In this document: piece by piece, positions 61,576 to 64,000 of the stretch | How positions within the stretch are numbered: the first letter of the stretch is position 1 | Layout of the letters: each line of letters begins with the position of its first letter | Assembly: GCF_030503895.2 (NCBI RefSeq) | Contig: NZ_CP129970.2 | Coordinates: forward strand, 2,651,001 to 2,715,000 | DNA: 64,000 bases | Direction of reading: 5' to 3' | Origin: Marivirga arenosa | GTDB taxonomy: Bacteria; Bacteroidota; Bacteroidia; Cytophagales; Cyclobacteriaceae | The notes under the pieces: generated by a model | Seen by the model: only the letters and a program-made list of their open reading frames with translations | Told to the model about the DNA's origin: nothing | Database searches by the model: none | Position numbers and translations under genes: made by a program

Positions 61576-62685
61576 ATGGAAAATTTTGTTGTATCAGCAA
61601 GGAAGTATAGACCAAAAGGATTTGATGAAGTAGTAGGACAAAAACACATTACTACTACTTTAAAAAACGCTATTGATAATGATCATTTAGCGCAATCTCT
61701 ACTTTTTTGTGGTCCTAGAGGGGTAGGTAAAACTACCTGCGCTCGAATTTTGGCCAGACTGATCAACGATTTTGATGTAGATAATATGGAGGGTTCTTCT
61801 TCCTTAAATATCTATGAGCTAGATGCAGCTTCTAATAATTCCGTGGATGATGTTAGAAATCTTATTGATAAGGTAAGAGTACCCCCTCAGCACGGAAAAT
61901 ATAAAGTATATATTATAGATGAGGTTCACATGCTTTCAAATGCAGCATTTAATGCATTCTTGAAAACATTGGAAGAGCCACCGTCTTATGCAATTTTTAT
62001 TCTGGCTACAACGGAAAAGCATAAGGTAATCCCAACTATTCTTTCCAGATGTCAGATCTATGATTTTAATAGAATAAAAGTATCTGATATATCAGATCAT
62101 TTGAAGGAAATTGCTGATAGAGAAGGCATAGAAGCAGAAGATGCTGCTTTGCACTTAATTGCGCAAAAGGCAGACGGAGCTTTACGTGATGCACTTTCTA
62201 TTTTTGATTTAATTGTTACCTTTTCGCCTGATAAAAAAATCACTTATCAAACTACCATTGATAATCTTCATATTTTAGATTATGATTATTATTTCAAGGT
62301 GACGGACGCTTTAAATGGTGAAAAAATTCCTGAAGCATTATTACTGTTTGACGAAATCCTGAAGAATGGCTTTGATGGTCATAATTTTGTAAATGGATTA
62401 GCCTCGCATTTTAGAGACCTTTTAGTTTGCAAAGATGCCTCTACTCTAGAGTTATTAGAAGTTTCGGATCAAGTAAAAGCGCAATATCAGGAGCAAGCGA
62501 AGAATGTTGACGCTTCATTCTTGCTATCTGGTTTACAGATTCTCAATCAAACGGATCAATCCTATAAAGCGAGTAAAAATCAGAGATTGGCAGTTGAGTT
62601 AGCTTTGATGAAGTTAGCAAAGCTCAATAGTGCTATTGATTTAGCGAAGCAGCAGGAAGAAGTTCTAAAAAAAAAAGTAAGCTAA
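61576..62685 (+). CDS. dnaX: DNA polymerase III gamma/tau subunit, zero-frame product (gamma-like)
   Basis: A 369-aa clamp-loader ATPase. It begins VVSARKYRPKGFDEVVGQKHI, with Walker A GPRGVGKTT (about 46-54), Walker B VYIIDEVHMLS, sensor 1 ILATTEKHKVIPTILSRCQ and the DGALRDALSIFD sensor 2 region. Domain III (about 225-355) is present. The frame stops three codons after a run of ten A (62667-62676), ending VLKKKVS. The four-cysteine zinc module found between Walker A and the DAASN element in most bacterial DnaX is absent: the region reads ARLINDFDVDNMEG and then LNIYELDAASNNSV. This frame alone gives a gamma-like protein that lacks the C-terminal tau part. Confidence 0.93.
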   Translation: MENFVVSARKYRPKGFDEVVGQKHITTTLKNAIDNDHLAQSLLFCGPRGVGKTTCARILARLINDFDVDNMEGSSSLNIYELDAASNNSVDDVRNLIDKVRVPPQHGKYKVYIIDEVHMLSNAAFNAFLKTLEEPPSYAIFILATTEKHKVIPTILSRCQIYDFNRIKVSDISDHLKEIADREGIEAEDAALHLIAQKADGALRDALSIFDLIVTFSPDKKITYQTTIDNLHILDYDYYFKVTDALNGEKIPEALLLFDEILKNGFDGHNFVNGLASHFRDLLVCKDASTLELLEVSDQVKAQYQEQAKNVDASFLLSGLQILNQTDQSYKASKNQRLAVELALMKLAKLNSAIDLAKQQEEVLKKKVS

Positions 62686-62732
62686 GTGAGCAGTCTGACT
62701 CTGAAGATGAGTCATCTTCAGTAAAAAAGACT
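62654..62732 (+). other. candidate frameshift signal in dnaX: A-rich slippery run with upstream AGGA and downstream inverted repeats
   Basis: A run of ten A (62667-62676) spans zero-frame codons CTA AAA AAA AAA, followed by GTA AGC TAA. Tandem A AAA AAA heptamers are in the right phase for -1 slippage. Upstream, AGGAAG (62654-62659) is placed as an internal Shine-Dalgarno stimulator would be. Downstream, CTGAAGATG (62701-62709) and CATCTTCAG (62713-62721) form a perfect 9-bp stem with a 3-nt loop; an outer AGTCT/AGACT pair (62692-62696, 62728-62732) extends it. The main stem is 24 nt from the run, farther than in E. coli dnaX. Confidence 0.6.
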
Positions 62733-63269
62733 TCCATTGCTGACCAGATGGCTGCTAAGGCCAGACAGAATAAGCCATTAAAGTCAGCTCCTTCAATTCC
62801 AAAGCCAGGAGAGTCCGTTCAGAAAAAAACTGAAGAGAAAAAACCTAATCCAATAGTTGGCACTTCTTCTGAAGAATCATCTGAAGAAATGAGTACATCA
62901 ACTGTTCAGAAGCTAGATTTAAATGCAGAGGAGTTAAAGAAAGTAGTAAATCAGTTCGTTGAGCAAAATAAAGTAGGACCTTTAGTTGAGAACTCATTAA
63001 AAAACTCCATTCACTTAGAAGAACAGATGATTACGGTTGAATTATCAAATCCCGTTGAGGTTGATGGTATTGAAAAAATAAAGGCTGATTTTCTAAACTT
63101 TATTCGAGCTAAATTTCAAAATCAGGAAATTCAATTGCAACATCATGTGAATATCGAGAAGGCAGCAGAAAGGCCGTACACTCCAAAGGAGAAATTTGAT
63201 GCTATGATGAAGGAAAATCCTCTTCTTGGTAAATTGCGAGATACTTTCGGCTTGGATCCTGATTATTGA
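62676..63269 (+). CDS. dnaX: DNA polymerase III tau-specific C-terminal region (-1 frame)
   Basis: The -1 frame is open through the A-run and encodes 197 residues, SKLSEQSDSEDE to FGLDPDY. Joined to the first 367 codons of the zero frame it gives a protein of 564 aa. The region begins with an acidic and Ser-rich linker and a Lys-rich stretch (SVKKTSIADQMAAKARQNK), then a folded domain (about 62915-63269: LDLNAEELKKVVNQFVEQNKV, MITVELSNPVEVDGIEKIKADF, YTPKEKFDAMMKENPLLGKLRDTFGLD). The last part resembles Bacteroidota tau C-terminal domains, so it is under selection rather than junk. A separate start at the internal ATG 62748 is possible but would lack the linker. Confidence 0.75.
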   Translation, partial: SKLSEQSDSEDESSSVKKTSIADQMAAKARQNKPLKSAPSIPKPGESVQKKTEEKKPNPIVGTSSEESSEEMSTSTVQKLDLNAEELKKVVNQFVEQNKVGPLVENSLKNSIHLEEQMITVELSNPVEVDGIEKIKADFLNFIRAKFQNQEIQLQHHVNIEKAAERPYTPKEKFDAMMKENPLLGKLRDTFGLDPDY

Positions 63270-64000
63270 TTTTTAATTATTTTAATGAGATGATGCTGAA
63301 GAATAGAATCACTATTTAAATCTAAGTTTTTCATCTCCAAAGAGATATTGTAATATTTATAATTCTCTTTTTTGTCAATCTTTTCCCAACCTAGTTTATC
63401 CGCTATATAATTATAGCTTGCATATTGCGTGTTAACAATAGTTTTAAAATCAAAATCAGAAGTATCTTCAACTTTTGATTCGTTGTTGTACTTGTTTTCT
63501 GCGACTTCTATATTAAGTTTAAAATCTGAGTTATTAATAGAAACTTCCTGATTTAAGTGTGTAGAAAAAGCAAGAATTGTTAAAACAGTATTATAAATTG
63601 CATGATGTAGAAAAGCCCATCCGAATCCTAGTTTTATTCTTAAGTATCCTAATATTGTACCGCCTATAATTTGAGGGGCTACAAGCAATGGTAATAGAAT
63701 CCATATCAAAATGGATTTTTCTTGAAAATTAAAAATATGGACAAAACCGAACGCTATTACAAAAAGGTAAAAAAATATTCTGAAATGCTTTAACCAAAAA
63801 TTTTTAACTCTCTCTTTCCCAATGAAAAGACCAATAAATTTAAATAAATAGTTTCTTTTATAATGAAGCGGAAGCCTAAAAATAATTTCTTCTATAAGAG
63901 GGGATAGAATACCACCTGCTAATATGAGTATAATAATCCCATATTCATTGGCAATGTTTGAAACAGAATGGTTATTTAAATCGATATTACTAAATTCTTC
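63263..64000 (-). CDS. CPBP-family intramembrane metalloprotease, partial (5' end outside window)
   Basis: The minus-strand frame is open from the right edge of the window to the stop at 63263, about 245 residues. A start at 63709 would cut off the catalytic motifs, so the gene runs out of the window. All three CPBP (Abi) motifs are present: EEIIFR (EExxxR), FGFVH (FxxxH) and HAIYN (HxxxN) between hydrophobic helices. These proteases process isoprenylated or membrane proteins, or serve in bacteriocin immunity; the role here is unknown. The C-terminal region after the last helix (about 90 residues) is soluble and not recognised. It overlaps dnaX by 7 bp, tail to tail. Confidence 0.85.
   Translation of the reverse strand, partial: EEFSNIDLNNHSVSNIANEYGIIILILAGGILSPLIEEIIFRLPLHYKRNYLFKFIGLFIGKERVKNFWLKHFRIFFYLFVIAFGFVHIFNFQEKSILIWILLPLLVAPQIIGGTILGYLRIKLGFGWAFLHHAIYNTVLTILAFSTHLNQEVSINNSDFKLNIEVAENKYNNESKVEDTSDFDFKTIVNTQYASYNYIADKLGWEKIDKKENYKYYNISLEMKNLDLNSDSILQHHLIKIIKNQ

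Noticed and set aside
62686-63269. dnaX C-terminal frame as a decayed remnant (pseudogene)
   Set aside because: The frame is open for 197 codons with a conserved-looking end and a single discontinuity exactly at a homopolymer. Slippage or a sequence error is more likely than decay. Not fully excluded.
1-64000. CRISPR array, prophage, insertion sequence, integron, tRNA or rRNA
   Set aside because: I looked for regularly spaced repeats, transposase or integrase motifs, terminal inverted repeats and cloverleaf or CCA-ended sequences and saw none that I could support. A tRNA scan was not possible here.

Overview
The window is about 64 kb of AT-rich chromosome from a member of the Bacteroidota. 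The best fit is a gliding, Cytophagales-type marine bacterium (Marivirga-like). The phylum rests on clear markers: SprA (type IX secretion), the gliding lipoprotein GldH next to RicT, a cargo protein with a type IX C-terminal sorting domain, DUF4292 and DUF4837 lipoproteins, and several promoters of the Bacteroidota type (TTG, about 19 bp, TAnnTTTG). The genus is a guess. I see no rRNA, tRNA, CRISPR array, transposase or prophage.

Layout. 1-1.7 kb: the end of an OmpA-family gene and a type IX cargo gene. 1.9-9.6 kb: enoyl-CoA hydratase, a lipid-linked-sugar flippase, dut, a sugar nucleotidyltransferase, a TPR protein, a LolB-like lipoprotein and an EnvC-like protein. 9.7-16.9 kb: tatA, gatA, a LysM lytic transglycosylase, a DUF4837 lipoprotein, malic enzyme and ruvA. 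17-25.7 kb: sprA, gcvH, vanZ-like and tonB. 25.8-28.8 kb: rmuC and two tandem paralogous exported proteins. 28.8-34.2 kb, minus strand: gldH, ricT, purD, recQ. 34.5-39.1 kb: a GDP-mannose pyrophosphorylase, cupin, VIT1-like transporter, and a BlaI/M56 regulator-protease pair with palindromic operators. 39.2-44.4 kb: ruvB, queG, an unknown cysteine-bearing gene, namZ and an FtsX-like permease. 44.6-48.9 kb: a large dnaE with its own proofreading exonuclease domain. 50.2-54.9 kb: a compact glycosyltransferase operon. 55-57.6 kb, minus strand: rplM-rpsI-rpsB-tsf. 57.9-61 kb: Omp85-like protein, MscS and hldD. 61-63.3 kb: queD and a split dnaX. The window ends inside a CPBP-family membrane protease gene.

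The most interesting observation is dnaX. The clamp-loader gene is broken into two overlapping frames exactly at a run of ten adenines. The zero frame stops within three codons of the run (a short gamma-like product, 369 aa). A -1 shift on the run restores a 564-aa tau-like protein with a conserved-looking C-terminal region. An AGGA-type sequence lies just upstream and a perfect 9-bp inverted repeat lies downstream. This resembles programmed frameshifting or transcriptional slippage known in E. coli and Thermus dnaX, but a sequencing error in the homopolymer must be excluded. Replication is unusual in two further ways: DnaE carries an N-terminal DEDD exonuclease, and DnaX lacks the four-cysteine zinc module. 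Other points of note are a TonB-plug-like tail on the M56 protease, an intrinsic terminator between rpsB and tsf, and a degenerate M23 domain in the EnvC-like protein.

Most other genes are housekeeping, cell-envelope or surface genes in ordinary order.
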